The position numbers and the translations under genes were made by a program. From JBAYDV01 sp041672845 (GTDB lineage Bacteria > Bacteroidota > Bacteroidia > Bacteroidales > UBA932), in the NCBI GenBank assembly GCA_041672845.1, contig JBAYYV010000004.1:1-64000 (forward strand): a stretch of DNA of 64,000 nucleotides, read 5' to 3'. The notes beneath the pieces are model-generated. The model saw only the letters and a program-made list of their open reading frames with translations, was not told the origin of the DNA and made no database searches. Of the stretch, positions 44,936 through 52,922 are shown one piece after another (position 1 is the stretch's first letter; each line of letters starts with the position of its first letter).

Positions 44936-45085
44936 CTCACTTGGAATAATTCACTTCTAATAGAAATATCTGAATAAATACTCTGTGATATTATAGTCAT
45001 TCTGAAAATAATCATTATTTATTAATCTCCACTAGTGGCAATGTGTTAAATTAATATTAAGAATATTTATATATGTTTATATAAT

Positions 45086-45420
45086 ATGCCCATTATTGTT
45101 AGCCTTTTACAATATGTACATGGTGTAATAATTCTTTAAAGATGAAGCCTATTATTGTTGTTAGCTTTTTCTACAATATGTACCATTATTACTACGCTAT
45201 TCCTATAATATGGATCATTATTACTACGCTATTCCTATAATATGGATCATTATTACTACGCTATTCCTATAATATGGATCATTATTACTACGCTATTCCT
45301 ATAATATGGATCATTATTACTACGCTATTCCTATAATATATACCAACTAATATATACCAACATTACTAAGCTATTCCTATAATATGTATTATTATTACTA
45401 AACTATTCCTATAATTTTTT
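45086..45420. repeat. 32-bp tandem repeat array with degenerate edges
   Basis: Four 32-bp units at 45185-45312 are identical, with core CTACGCTATTCCTATAAT. A fifth (45313-45344) differs only at its end. Two diverged units follow at about 45361-45420, and two more diverged relatives precede it (near 45088 and 45149), recognisable by ATTATTGTTAGC and ACAATATGTA. Units abut without spacers. The centre is uniform and the edges are worn, as expected for an array homogenised by slippage or unequal exchange. Confidence 0.9.
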
Positions 45421-45507
45421 ACAATTTTCTACGATTTCTATTATTTAATAATCTATTCCATTGTATTCATTTTGTGGAAATATCAATATGTTTCATACAA
45501 AGCCGAT

Positions 45508-45723
45508 TTCGTTATTTCCTAGTTCTGAAGAGGCTGATTTTACAATAGGAAATGTCATTTTAGGTCATAGAAAGCACTTTTCGTTATTTACTAGTATGAT
45601 TTCGGTGGTTTTTGGAATAGGAAATGTCAAAATCAGCCTCACAGAGATTATTTCGTTATTTACTCACTTTTTATATTGGATTGGAGGAAATGGAGAAAAG
45701 TTAGAAATTTCATTTGAGGAATA
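45508..45723. repeat. diverged 72-bp tandem repeat
   Basis: TTCGTTATTTnCT occurs at 45508, 45580 and 45652, exactly 72 bp apart, and AATAGGAAATGTCA occurs at 45544 and 45616, also 72 bp apart. A fourth TTCGTTATTTTCT lies at 45788. A 12-bp inverted repeat, GAGGCTGATTTT at 45530 and its complement at 45629, spans the first two units. An 87-codon open frame crosses the array as 24-residue repeats because 72 is divisible by 3; I do not call it a gene. Confidence 0.85.
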
Positions 45724-45730
45724 AAAAGAA

Positions 45731-45771
45731 TCTGCAGTCTACTATTAAACATCTGTAGTCTACTATTAAAA
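45731..45771. repeat. 21-bp direct duplication
   Basis: TCTGCAGTCTACTATTAAA at 45731 is repeated as TCTGTAGTCTACTATTAAA at 45752, one mismatch, 21 bp apart. Confidence 0.85.
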
Positions 45772-45815
45772 TGGATAATTGTGGACTTTCGTTATTTTCT
45801 GATGTTTTAAATATA

Positions 45816-45860
45816 GATTTAAAGGATTTAAAGGATTCAAAGGATTTAAAGGATTCAGAA
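45816..45860. repeat. 9-bp tandem repeat
   Basis: Five 9-bp units follow one another: GATTTAAAG twice, then GATTCAAAG, GATTTAAAG and a worn GATTCAGAA. Confidence 0.9.
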
Positions 45861-45907
45861 AAATCACGAAATCTAAAAGGAGAATTCATTATTCATAGAC
45901 ATAAAAA

Positions 45908-45942
45908 AAGTCTGGAAACAGATTCCAGACTTAATTTTTTTT
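45908..45942. terminator. bidirectional intrinsic terminator
   Basis: A perfect 10-bp stem, AAGTCTGGAA and TTCCAGACTT, with a 5-nt loop is followed by a T run on the plus strand (45935-45942). It is preceded by an A run that serves the minus strand. It most likely ends the 2-hydroxyacid dehydrogenase transcript coming from the right. Confidence 0.8.
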
Positions 45943-46034
45943 AACCTAAAACTTTACCTATAAAAAAACTATCTATTTAAATATAATACAATAGACGTGC
46001 CAAAGTGTTAAATTAATTATATTTTTATTCAAAA

Positions 46035-46964
46035 CTAACGATTGCGTATATTATCAGCCACCATATTTATTAAAACATTTCTAGCTTCTAAACTTGTCCA
46101 TCCTATATGAGGTGTTAAAATTATTTTAGATTTATCTTTTAATTCACTTAAATATGGATGTGAATTACCAATAGGTTCTTCAGTAAATACATCTATGCCA
46201 GCAGCTGCGATTTTGTTATCATTTAAGGCCTTTACTAAGTCAGTCTCATTAATGATACCTCCACGACCTATATTAATAATATAAGCTGTTGATTTCATCT
46301 TAGAAAGCATATTATAGGTCAATAAGTTATTAGTCTTTTCATTCATAGGTGCATTAATAGAAATTATATCACTTTCAGCTAATAATTCATTTATAGATAC
46401 AGATGGATATTTAGTACAATGTGAAGTTCCTGAAGTAGAATAATAAGAAATCTTCATCCCGAATACTGTAGCTATTTCAGCTACTCTCTGACCAATGGAT
46501 CCCATACCGATGATGCCTAATTTTTTACCTTTTAATTCGAAGAAAGGATTCGTTACATCAGTAAAGATTCCACTTTTAGAATATTTACCTGATTTTACAA
46601 AATCATCGAAATATATCCCATGTCCTGCTAAATTAAGCATAAGCATCATGGTTACTTCTGCTACACTTTCTGTAGAATAACCTTTTACATTCTTAACCAG
46701 AATATTTTTAGATTTAGCATATTCATGATCTATATTATCTATACCAGTAGCTGCTTCGCAAATTAACTTAAGTTTGGAAGCATGATCTATATTATCTTTC
46801 TTTATTTCCACTTTATTTACTATCAATACTTCACATTCAGCTATTCTTTCATTGATTTGATCCTCTGAAGTATTATCATACATAGTTAAATCACCAAGTG
46901 ATTTTAAAGGTTCTAATGATACGTCATCCCCTAACGTGATGGCATCTAAAAATACTATTTTCAT
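46035..46964 (-). CDS. D-2-hydroxyacid dehydrogenase
   Basis: This 309-residue protein has the family's two-lobed layout. The NAD-binding Rossmann motif is KLGIIGMGSIGQRVAE. The catalytic residues are Arg in INIGRGGIINE, a Glu in DVFTEEP and His in LTPHIGWTS. Members reduce glycerate, lactate or phosphoglycerate-type 2-keto acids with NADH; the exact substrate cannot be read from sequence. It lies 46 bp behind cls, and a terminator hairpin follows its end. Confidence 0.9.
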   Translation of the reverse strand: MKIVFLDAITLGDDVSLEPLKSLGDLTMYDNTSEDQINERIAECEVLIVNKVEIKKDNIDHASKLKLICEAATGIDNIDHEYAKSKNILVKNVKGYSTESVAEVTMMLMLNLAGHGIYFDDFVKSGKYSKSGIFTDVTNPFFELKGKKLGIIGMGSIGQRVAEIATVFGMKISYYSTSGTSHCTKYPSVSINELLAESDIISINAPMNEKTNNLLTYNMLSKMKSTAYIINIGRGGIINETDLVKALNDNKIAAAGIDVFTEEPIGNSHPYLSELKDKSKIILTPHIGWTSLEARNVLINMVADNIRNR

Positions 46965-47010
46965 TATTCTTATTTTTTTATATCTATTATTTAAAAATCA
47001 ATATTTGGAT

Positions 47011-48495
47011 TTATAACATTGGACTAATTAATTTTGCAAATGACTCATATAATTTCTGTTGCCAAGGACGATGTTTCCAATTAAATTTAGTCATACTAGT
47101 ACATCTATATAAATCTTTACGGAATCTATCTTCTAATTTCTGAGCAGTGTTTGAATCATATATTACAGAAGTAATTTCAAAATTAGTTTCTAAACTTCTC
47201 ATATCGAAATTCGCAGAACCAATCATACAATATTCACCATCTATAGACATCGTTTTAGAATGATTGAAGCCATTCTTAAAGAAATAAACCTTAACCCCAG
47301 CATTTAATAAATCAGTGACATAAGAACGAGAAGCCCAATTAGTCATTTTAGTATCAGCCTTTTCTGGAAGCATAATACTTACATTTACATTAGAAAGAGC
47401 TACAATTTTAATAGTCTGCAATAAAGTTTCATTAGGAATAAAATATGGAGTATTTATATATACATTTTCTTTAGCAGAAAAAAGAGCCGTAATATAACAA
47501 TGCAAGATAGCAGCCCAGTTACTATCTGGTCCTGAAGATATAATTTGACTATAAAACTTTTCATCAGGTAGCATATCTATCTTAGTATTAAACATTTCTA
47601 TATCAGGATAATATTTACCTCTCTTACGAAGATTCTTATTAATTATAAAATATCTATCTAATATAAAACTAGACTGCATAGAATAAACAGATCTACCTGT
47701 CATTCTAACATGAGTATCTCTCCATTCTTGAAATACTCCACCATCATAATATCTATCTGCCACATTTACTCCACCTAAATATCCTATCTCTCCATCTATG
47801 ATTAATAATTTTCTATGATTTCTATAGTTAGCTTTCAATGGGGGTATTAACCATCTAAAAGGAGAAAAAACCAAAATTTCTATACCAGCTGTTTTCATTT
47901 CTTTAAAAAAACGCTTTGGTAAAGAATTAGAGCCATAACCATCTACCATAAATCTAACTTCTACACCTTCTTTAGATTTTTTAATTAATAAATCCTTTAA
48001 TTTTTTACCAATCTTATCATTCTCTACTATAAAAGATTGAAAATGTATATGAGTTTTAGCATTAGAAATATCTATTAACATGTCATCAATAGCCTCTTGT
48101 GCACTAAAATATACTTTACTACTGGAAGTAGGCGTTAATAAAGAATAACTATTTCTTAGATTTTGAACTATTAATTTAAAATACGATTTTAATTCGGTAG
48201 GAATATTATTTTTATCTTCAATTAATGTTAAAGTATCTTTAGCTAATTCTTGTTTATTTTTTAGGTCCGCTGCTCCTTTTCTAATAAACATCTTTTCCTT
48301 TCTAAAGTTTCTTCCTAAAAAAAGATAAAAAATTAGGCCCACATATGGCAACAATATCATTACTAATATCCAAGATAAAGTTTTTACAGGATCTCTTTTC
48401 TTAAATATAAGTACTAATGAATATCCTAAAACCAAAACTTGGTTTAGTATATATAATACCATCGAAAGATTATTGTTTAAATCACTCCACCACAT
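47011..48495 (-). CDS. cls: cardiolipin synthase
   Basis: This 494-residue membrane protein has two N-terminal helices (LNQVLVLGYSLVLIFKK and ILVMILLPYVGLIFYLFLG). Two phospholipase D motifs follow, HRKLLIIDGEIGYLGG and HSKTMSIDGEYCMIGS, each with the HxK(x4)D residues. It joins two phosphatidylglycerol molecules (or related lipids) into cardiolipin at the inner membrane. It follows menG by 9 bp, so the two are probably co-transcribed. Confidence 0.93.
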   Translation of the reverse strand: MWWSDLNNNLSMVLYILNQVLVLGYSLVLIFKKRDPVKTLSWILVMILLPYVGLIFYLFLGRNFRKEKMFIRKGAADLKNKQELAKDTLTLIEDKNNIPTELKSYFKLIVQNLRNSYSLLTPTSSSKVYFSAQEAIDDMLIDISNAKTHIHFQSFIVENDKIGKKLKDLLIKKSKEGVEVRFMVDGYGSNSLPKRFFKEMKTAGIEILVFSPFRWLIPPLKANYRNHRKLLIIDGEIGYLGGVNVADRYYDGGVFQEWRDTHVRMTGRSVYSMQSSFILDRYFIINKNLRKRGKYYPDIEMFNTKIDMLPDEKFYSQIISSGPDSNWAAILHCYITALFSAKENVYINTPYFIPNETLLQTIKIVALSNVNVSIMLPEKADTKMTNWASRSYVTDLLNAGVKVYFFKNGFNHSKTMSIDGEYCMIGSANFDMRSLETNFEITSVIYDSNTAQKLEDRFRKDLYRCTSMTKFNWKHRPWQQKLYESFAKLISPML

Positions 48496-48504
48496 ATTTA
48501 CAAA

Positions 48505-49191
48505 TTAATATTTATCAGCACTATATAAAGTACATATCCCTCCTGTGAAAGTCCAATATTTGATAACTTGAAAACCTGCTCCATTTAATTCTTCTACGAA
48601 ATCTTTCTGATTAGGGAAGTCAAAAGTAGAATTTGGTAAATAATTATAGGCCGATTTCTGTTTAGAAACTATTCTTCCTATAAAAGGTAATATTTTTTTA
48701 AAATACCAACTATATATAAATTTCCAAAATTTATTTTTTGGTATTGAAAATTCTAAAATTCTAAGTTTACCATTTTTCTTTAAAACTCGAAATATTTCAG
48801 ATAAACATACCTCTCTTTTATCAAAATTCCTAATGCCAAAAGATATAGTTACGACATCAAACACCTCATCTTCAAAACTTAAATGTTCAGCATTTGATCT
48901 TATGTATTTTATGTTTTTATGGGTCTGATTAGCTCTATTTTTAGCTATTTCTAACATCTTTTCAGAATAATCAGCTCCTATCACATCATATCCTTTATCA
49001 TATAAAGCCTCTGAAAGATCGCCTGTACCACATGCTAAATCTAAGACTTTTAATTTTTTTTCATTAAGACTAATTATCAATTTTTTTCTCCATCTTTTAT
49101 CTACATTAAAAGATAGTAGATGATTCAAAGAATCATAGGTAGGGGCAATAGAATTAAACATATCCTTAATTACCTCTTTATTCTTATCCAT
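48505..49191 (-). CDS. menG: demethylmenaquinone methyltransferase
   Basis: This 228-residue SAM-dependent methyltransferase (UbiE/MenG family) makes the last step of menaquinone synthesis. It has FNSIAPTYDSLNHLLSF, the SAM loop VLDLACGTGDLS, and ISFGIRNFDKR plus EFSIPKNKF, all family marks. I use the ATG at 49189-49191; extending to 49209 needs a TTG start. It heads a menG-cls pair and is divergent from tRNA-Leu. Confidence 0.93.
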   Translation of the reverse strand: MDKNKEVIKDMFNSIAPTYDSLNHLLSFNVDKRWRKKLIISLNEKKLKVLDLACGTGDLSEALYDKGYDVIGADYSEKMLEIAKNRANQTHKNIKYIRSNAEHLSFEDEVFDVVTISFGIRNFDKREVCLSEIFRVLKKNGKLRILEFSIPKNKFWKFIYSWYFKKILPFIGRIVSKQKSAYNYLPNSTFDFPNQKDFVEELNGAGFQVIKYWTFTGGICTLYSADKY

Positions 49192-49257
49192 AGTATAATT
49201 ATTAAACAATTCTCAAGTAAATATACGATTTTTTATAGTCGCTTTATAAAAAATATA

Positions 49258-49265
49258 TATATTTG
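49258..49265 (+). promoter_or_regulatory. -7 promoter box for tRNA-Leu
   Basis: TATATTTG, ending 10 bp before the mature tRNA 5' end at 49276. Confidence 0.65.
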
Positions 49266-49275
49266 TATTCCTTTT

Positions 49276-49359
49276 GCCCGGATGGTGGAATTGGTAGACA
49301 CGCCACTTTGAGGGGGTGGTTTCGGTAACGATATGCAAGTTCGAGTCTTGTTCCGGGCA
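49276..49359 (+). tRNA. tRNA-Leu (anticodon GAG)
   Basis: A class II tRNA with a long variable arm. GCCCGGA pairs with TCCGGGC; the anticodon arm is CCACT-TTGAGGG-GGTGG, so the anticodon is GAG, and the T-arm contains GTTCGAGTC. The discriminator is A; the 3' CCA is not encoded (the sequence continues CTA). It stands alone with its own promoter. Confidence 0.95.
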
Positions 49360-49384
49360 CTATTATTTATGTCTAATAGTAATA

Positions 49385-51907
49385 TTATTTTTTACTAGAG
49401 TAATTTCTACCAATGACAAAAGCTTTTCTATTTATATCTCTGAACACTTCATTTGGTGATAATGAATCTAAAGCATCTATCCATAATCCCATAGGAATCT
49501 TATCAAATGGAGGCTGAATAGATAATAATCCAAGAACTATTACATTAGCTGATTTTCCAGATTTATCACCTATTGATTCAGCTAATTTCAAAGCATCTAC
49601 TTCGATTAAATTATAATCAGATACCACCTTACGAATGTCGTCTAATTTAGGGTAATCTTCCATAGATGTATTAGGTGGAAGAGCTCTATATTTATTAAAT
49701 AATATAATTCCACCTGGTTTTAATAATTCTAAAAAACCAGGACGAAGAACTTCACTCATTTCCATAACCACTAAAACATCAGCAGATCCTGGAGCTAAAG
49801 TAGGTGAAAAAACTTCACCACAAGCAAATGTGGAAATCACTGGACCACCTAGCTGAGCCATACCATGAGTATCACCTTTGACTATTTTAGTATTTATATA
49901 AGGAGTATTCATCATAAGTCTAGATAATACTTTACCAAAGAAAAGATTACCTTGACCTCCGATACCTCTAATAGCTAATCTTAAAGATTTAGGTAAATCC
50001 TTGGCATTTAATGATACTTTTTCTGATTTAAATTCAGGGGTAGCAGTTATTTCGACTTTATCTTTTATGGATTTATCTTCTTTTATAGGAACAATAGCAC
50101 CTACTGGACATCTTTGCATACATATCTGGTCATTACCACCACAATTAGTACACATAGAAGTAAACTTAGGACCTATCTTCTTATCAAATTCTATACCTGG
50201 ACATATATTACATTGACCACATTTTATACACTTATCGGTATCTATCGTTAATGTTCTCTTTTTTTGACTAGATGGAGTCATATTCATACATGGGCCTTCC
50301 AATATCATAGTGGTAAATTCACCTTCTTCGGCTAATTTAAGAGAATTTCTCAATTCTTTTTCTATACCTTTCAAATCATAAGAACTTACAGTCACTACTC
50401 TAGCATCTTCAGCGGTTTCTGCTTTCTGAAGATTAAATCTATTAGGTTCTCCAGCTAAATTTTTAGGAGATGTAGGAGCAGGCTGTCCTCCAGTCATAGC
50501 TGTAATTCTATTATCTAAAATAACTTTAACACCTGGAGTATTTCTAAAGATAGCATTTCTAGTAGCTGCTAATCCAGAATGACATTCGCATGAATCTCCT
50601 AAAACAGAAAAAGTTTTATTAGCATATTCAGGACGAGAAAGCACAAAGCCTTGGCGCATACTATCCGACCCTCCCATACATAAACAAGTATCTATTGCAT
50701 TTTGGAAAGTAATAAGAGTAGAACATCCTATATCTCCGAACCCAGTATATACTAATTTTTGCTGACGCAATTTATTTACTGTTAGGGCAAAAGCTCTATA
50801 TGGACACCCTGGACAAATAGCAGGTGGTCTCATAACAGGAGAAATTCCTGTGATAGTTATTTTATTAGTTCTGTTTAGATTAAAATACTTAGAAAATATT
50901 TCAATTATCATTTCAGGTGTATAATCTGTTATAGGAGAATCTTCTTCTTTACCTATAATATCTATACCCATTAATTTAATCTTATCCTGAATAAAAGTAT
51001 CACCATCAGCAAAAATAAATAACTTGCTTTTAATAGTATTGGCGAAAGCCTTAATCTTTTTAGAAGGCAAAGGATATACAGTACTCAAAGCTAAAATAGA
51101 AGGATCTAACGACAGAATTTCTAAGGCTTCTTTAAGCATTATTTCACATTCACCGGATACGATTACACCCCAATCACTTTTTCCTTTATGTATATAATTA
51201 AGAGAAGTAGTTTCAGCCCATTCTTTTACTGCAGGAATTCTAACCTGATTTGCTGAATTACTTCTTTCTCTGACTACCTTGGGCATAGTCATCCACGCTT
51301 TCAAATTTTCAGGGACGTCCCTTGGAATTACTTTTCTAGCCTCTTTAGTTTTAATAAGACCTTCAGAGTGACAAAGTATACCATTAGCCAATATGACTAC
51401 AGGAGTATTAAATTTTCTAGAAAGATCAGCAGCATTAGCTGAAATTTCATACATATCTTGATGATTCTTAGGTTCTAATACAGGTATTCTAGCACTTGAA
51501 AAAAAGTGTTTTAAATCTATTACGTGCTGTGTACTAGATGGTATATAGTCAGATGCTACATACAATACAAAAGCCCCACTAGGAGCATTAAAAAAAGCAG
51601 ATGTAGTAATAGGGTCTCCAGCTTGAAAAGCCCCTGGTGTCTTCATAGTGACTAACGTATCAAAACCTGCTAAAGCATGCCCTATACCGACAGCTACAGC
51701 GACTGCTTCATTTACATCCCATCCCACTTGTATCATATCTTGTACTTTAGAAAGAGACTTATCTATTACTTCAGTACTAGGAGTTCCTGGATAACCTTCT
51801 ACACAATGAAAACCTGCATGCATAATTCCCAAAGCGAAGGCCTGATTACCTTGAAGAATAAATTGGCTCCCAGAAGGAGCCAATACTATATTTTTAAATG
51901 TTGCCAT
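49385..51907 (-). CDS. fused indolepyruvate:ferredoxin oxidoreductase (alpha + beta)
   Basis: This 840-residue protein fuses both subunits of an IorAB-type 2-oxoacid:ferredoxin oxidoreductase. The front part resembles IorA: pyrimidine-binding AFALGIMHAGFHCVEGYPGTPSTEV, the TPP-binding CPGCPYRAF and GDIGCSTL, and a C-terminal ferredoxin part with CIKCGQCNICPG and CTNCGGNDQICMQRCPVGAI for two 4Fe-4S clusters. From about residue 640 the sequence LAIRGIGGQGNLFFGKVLSRL and GDTHGMAQLGGPVISTFACG matches IorB. It would oxidise aryl pyruvates from aromatic amino acids to acyl-CoA in an anaerobe. Its start lies 21 bp downstream of the lipoprotein operon. Confidence 0.88.
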   Translation of the reverse strand: MATFKNIVLAPSGSQFILQGNQAFALGIMHAGFHCVEGYPGTPSTEVIDKSLSKVQDMIQVGWDVNEAVAVAVGIGHALAGFDTLVTMKTPGAFQAGDPITTSAFFNAPSGAFVLYVASDYIPSSTQHVIDLKHFFSSARIPVLEPKNHQDMYEISANAADLSRKFNTPVVILANGILCHSEGLIKTKEARKVIPRDVPENLKAWMTMPKVVRERSNSANQVRIPAVKEWAETTSLNYIHKGKSDWGVIVSGECEIMLKEALEILSLDPSILALSTVYPLPSKKIKAFANTIKSKLFIFADGDTFIQDKIKLMGIDIIGKEEDSPITDYTPEMIIEIFSKYFNLNRTNKITITGISPVMRPPAICPGCPYRAFALTVNKLRQQKLVYTGFGDIGCSTLITFQNAIDTCLCMGGSDSMRQGFVLSRPEYANKTFSVLGDSCECHSGLAATRNAIFRNTPGVKVILDNRITAMTGGQPAPTSPKNLAGEPNRFNLQKAETAEDARVVTVSSYDLKGIEKELRNSLKLAEEGEFTTMILEGPCMNMTPSSQKKRTLTIDTDKCIKCGQCNICPGIEFDKKIGPKFTSMCTNCGGNDQICMQRCPVGAIVPIKEDKSIKDKVEITATPEFKSEKVSLNAKDLPKSLRLAIRGIGGQGNLFFGKVLSRLMMNTPYINTKIVKGDTHGMAQLGGPVISTFACGEVFSPTLAPGSADVLVVMEMSEVLRPGFLELLKPGGIILFNKYRALPPNTSMEDYPKLDDIRKVVSDYNLIEVDALKLAESIGDKSGKSANVIVLGLLSIQPPFDKIPMGLWIDALDSLSPNEVFRDINRKAFVIGRNYSSKK

Positions 51908-51928
51908 TCTTATTAGTTTATATTAATT

Positions 51929-52912
51929 TTATCTAAAAGTACAAATTTTATTTATTTGTTCAGTAGTAAATTTCATTAATACATATATTTCAGAATTATA
52001 ATCTATGGAAGATATCTTTGATAATAGTAATTGACCCTGAGAGGAATTATTATTTACGAAATTTATTGTTACATCATCACCTGAACTAGAACTAGATAAA
52101 TCATCTGAAAAATTATAATAATCGGGGAAATGGTATATATTATATAAATCATAATACTCTTTTCCTTTATATTGTATTGTAGAAATGGTACTTGAATTCC
52201 TCATGAATGGACTTATCCTAGGAGGATAAGAACGGTAACTATTAAAAGATTCATAAATAAATTTCGTTCCATCATATAAATTAATAATCTCAGAAGAATA
52301 CAAATTTCCACTAACAGATATTGATATTTCTTTAAAAACATCAGTAATAATAGGCAGATTGTCTTTAGAAATTAAAAAATGGATTAAGGGTGTTCTATTT
52401 TCTAATTCTACTTGAAAAGAACTAATCTCAGTTTCTGAAATAGTTTTAACTATTACTCCATAGATACATGGAATATCACTAAATATATCATTGCGTTGAT
52501 CTATATTAATTATATCATTAAAACCATTTATTGAATAAGTAGGATCAGGAAAACAAGATAATGTATAGCCATGGTAATTATCCTGATAAGGCTTAATCTG
52601 ATAAGGCTTAATATTAGTAAAAAACAAAGTATAATCACCCTCAGGTATTTGATATTTATAGGCTGCCCCTGTTATAGATTTAGAAGTAAAGGTCTCTATT
52701 GTTTCAGTATTATGACAATATGCTATTAAATATAAAGGATCTTTACCTAATTCAAAATTAATTTTAGAATTAGATTTAACGGTCACATCCATCTTATATG
52801 AAGGATTAATAGAAAATTCCACTAATTTATTTTCAGAGTCATCTATAGAATTCTCTTTTTGGCAAGCCATTATTATAAATAAAAAAGTTAGGATAAATAA
52901 TAATTTTTTCAT
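51929..52912 (-). CDS. fimbrillin-like lipoprotein (last gene of the caspase operon)
   Basis: This 327-residue protein has a lipoprotein signal (MKKLLFILTFLFIIMACQKE) with lipobox Cys18. The mature part is beta-strand rich: VEFSINPSYKMDVTVKSNS, then YKYQIPEGDYTLFFTNI. Its character is that of Bacteroidales FimB/Mfa2-like surface lipoproteins, but I see no diagnostic motif, so this is low-confidence. I start at the ATG at 52910-52912, because the longer frame needs a TTG start. This gives the same 10-bp gap to the previous gene as elsewhere in the operon. A duplicated IKPYQIKPYQ segment is visible around residue 100. Confidence 0.6.
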   Translation of the reverse strand: MKKLLFILTFLFIIMACQKENSIDDSENKLVEFSINPSYKMDVTVKSNSKINFELGKDPLYLIAYCHNTETIETFTSKSITGAAYKYQIPEGDYTLFFTNIKPYQIKPYQDNYHGYTLSCFPDPTYSINGFNDIINIDQRNDIFSDIPCIYGVIVKTISETEISSFQVELENRTPLIHFLISKDNLPIITDVFKEISISVSGNLYSSEIINLYDGTKFIYESFNSYRSYPPRISPFMRNSSTISTIQYKGKEYYDLYNIYHFPDYYNFSDDLSSSSSGDDVTINFVNNNSSQGQLLLSKISSIDYNSEIYVLMKFTTEQINKICTFR

Positions 52913-52922
52913 AATTCCAATT

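Larger units (their letters stand above)
44936..46034. other. 1.1 kb gap with no supported gene, built of tandem repeats
   Basis: Between guaA and the 2-hydroxyacid dehydrogenase gene there is no convincing coding sequence. The space is filled by a 32-bp tandem array (about 45086-45420), a 72-bp-period diverged array (45508-45723), a 21-bp duplication (45731-45771), a 9-bp array (45816-45860) and a terminator hairpin (45908-45942). 44936-45085 is plain AT-rich DNA with no feature I can name. Confidence 0.8.

Noticed and set aside
45185..45344. TATAAT in each 32-bp unit as sigma70-type -10 promoters
   Set aside because: Promoters in this phylum use TAnnTTTG at -7. The supported promoters in this window follow that pattern, so TATAAT here is probably chance.
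45086..45420. CRISPR array
   Set aside because: The 32-bp units abut directly with no unique spacers, and no cas genes are nearby. It is a simple tandem array.
45461..45724. 87-residue protein across the 72-bp repeat
   Set aside because: The frame is open only because the repeat length is divisible by three; there is no promoter box, no recognisable domain, and the motifs are better explained as DNA repeats.
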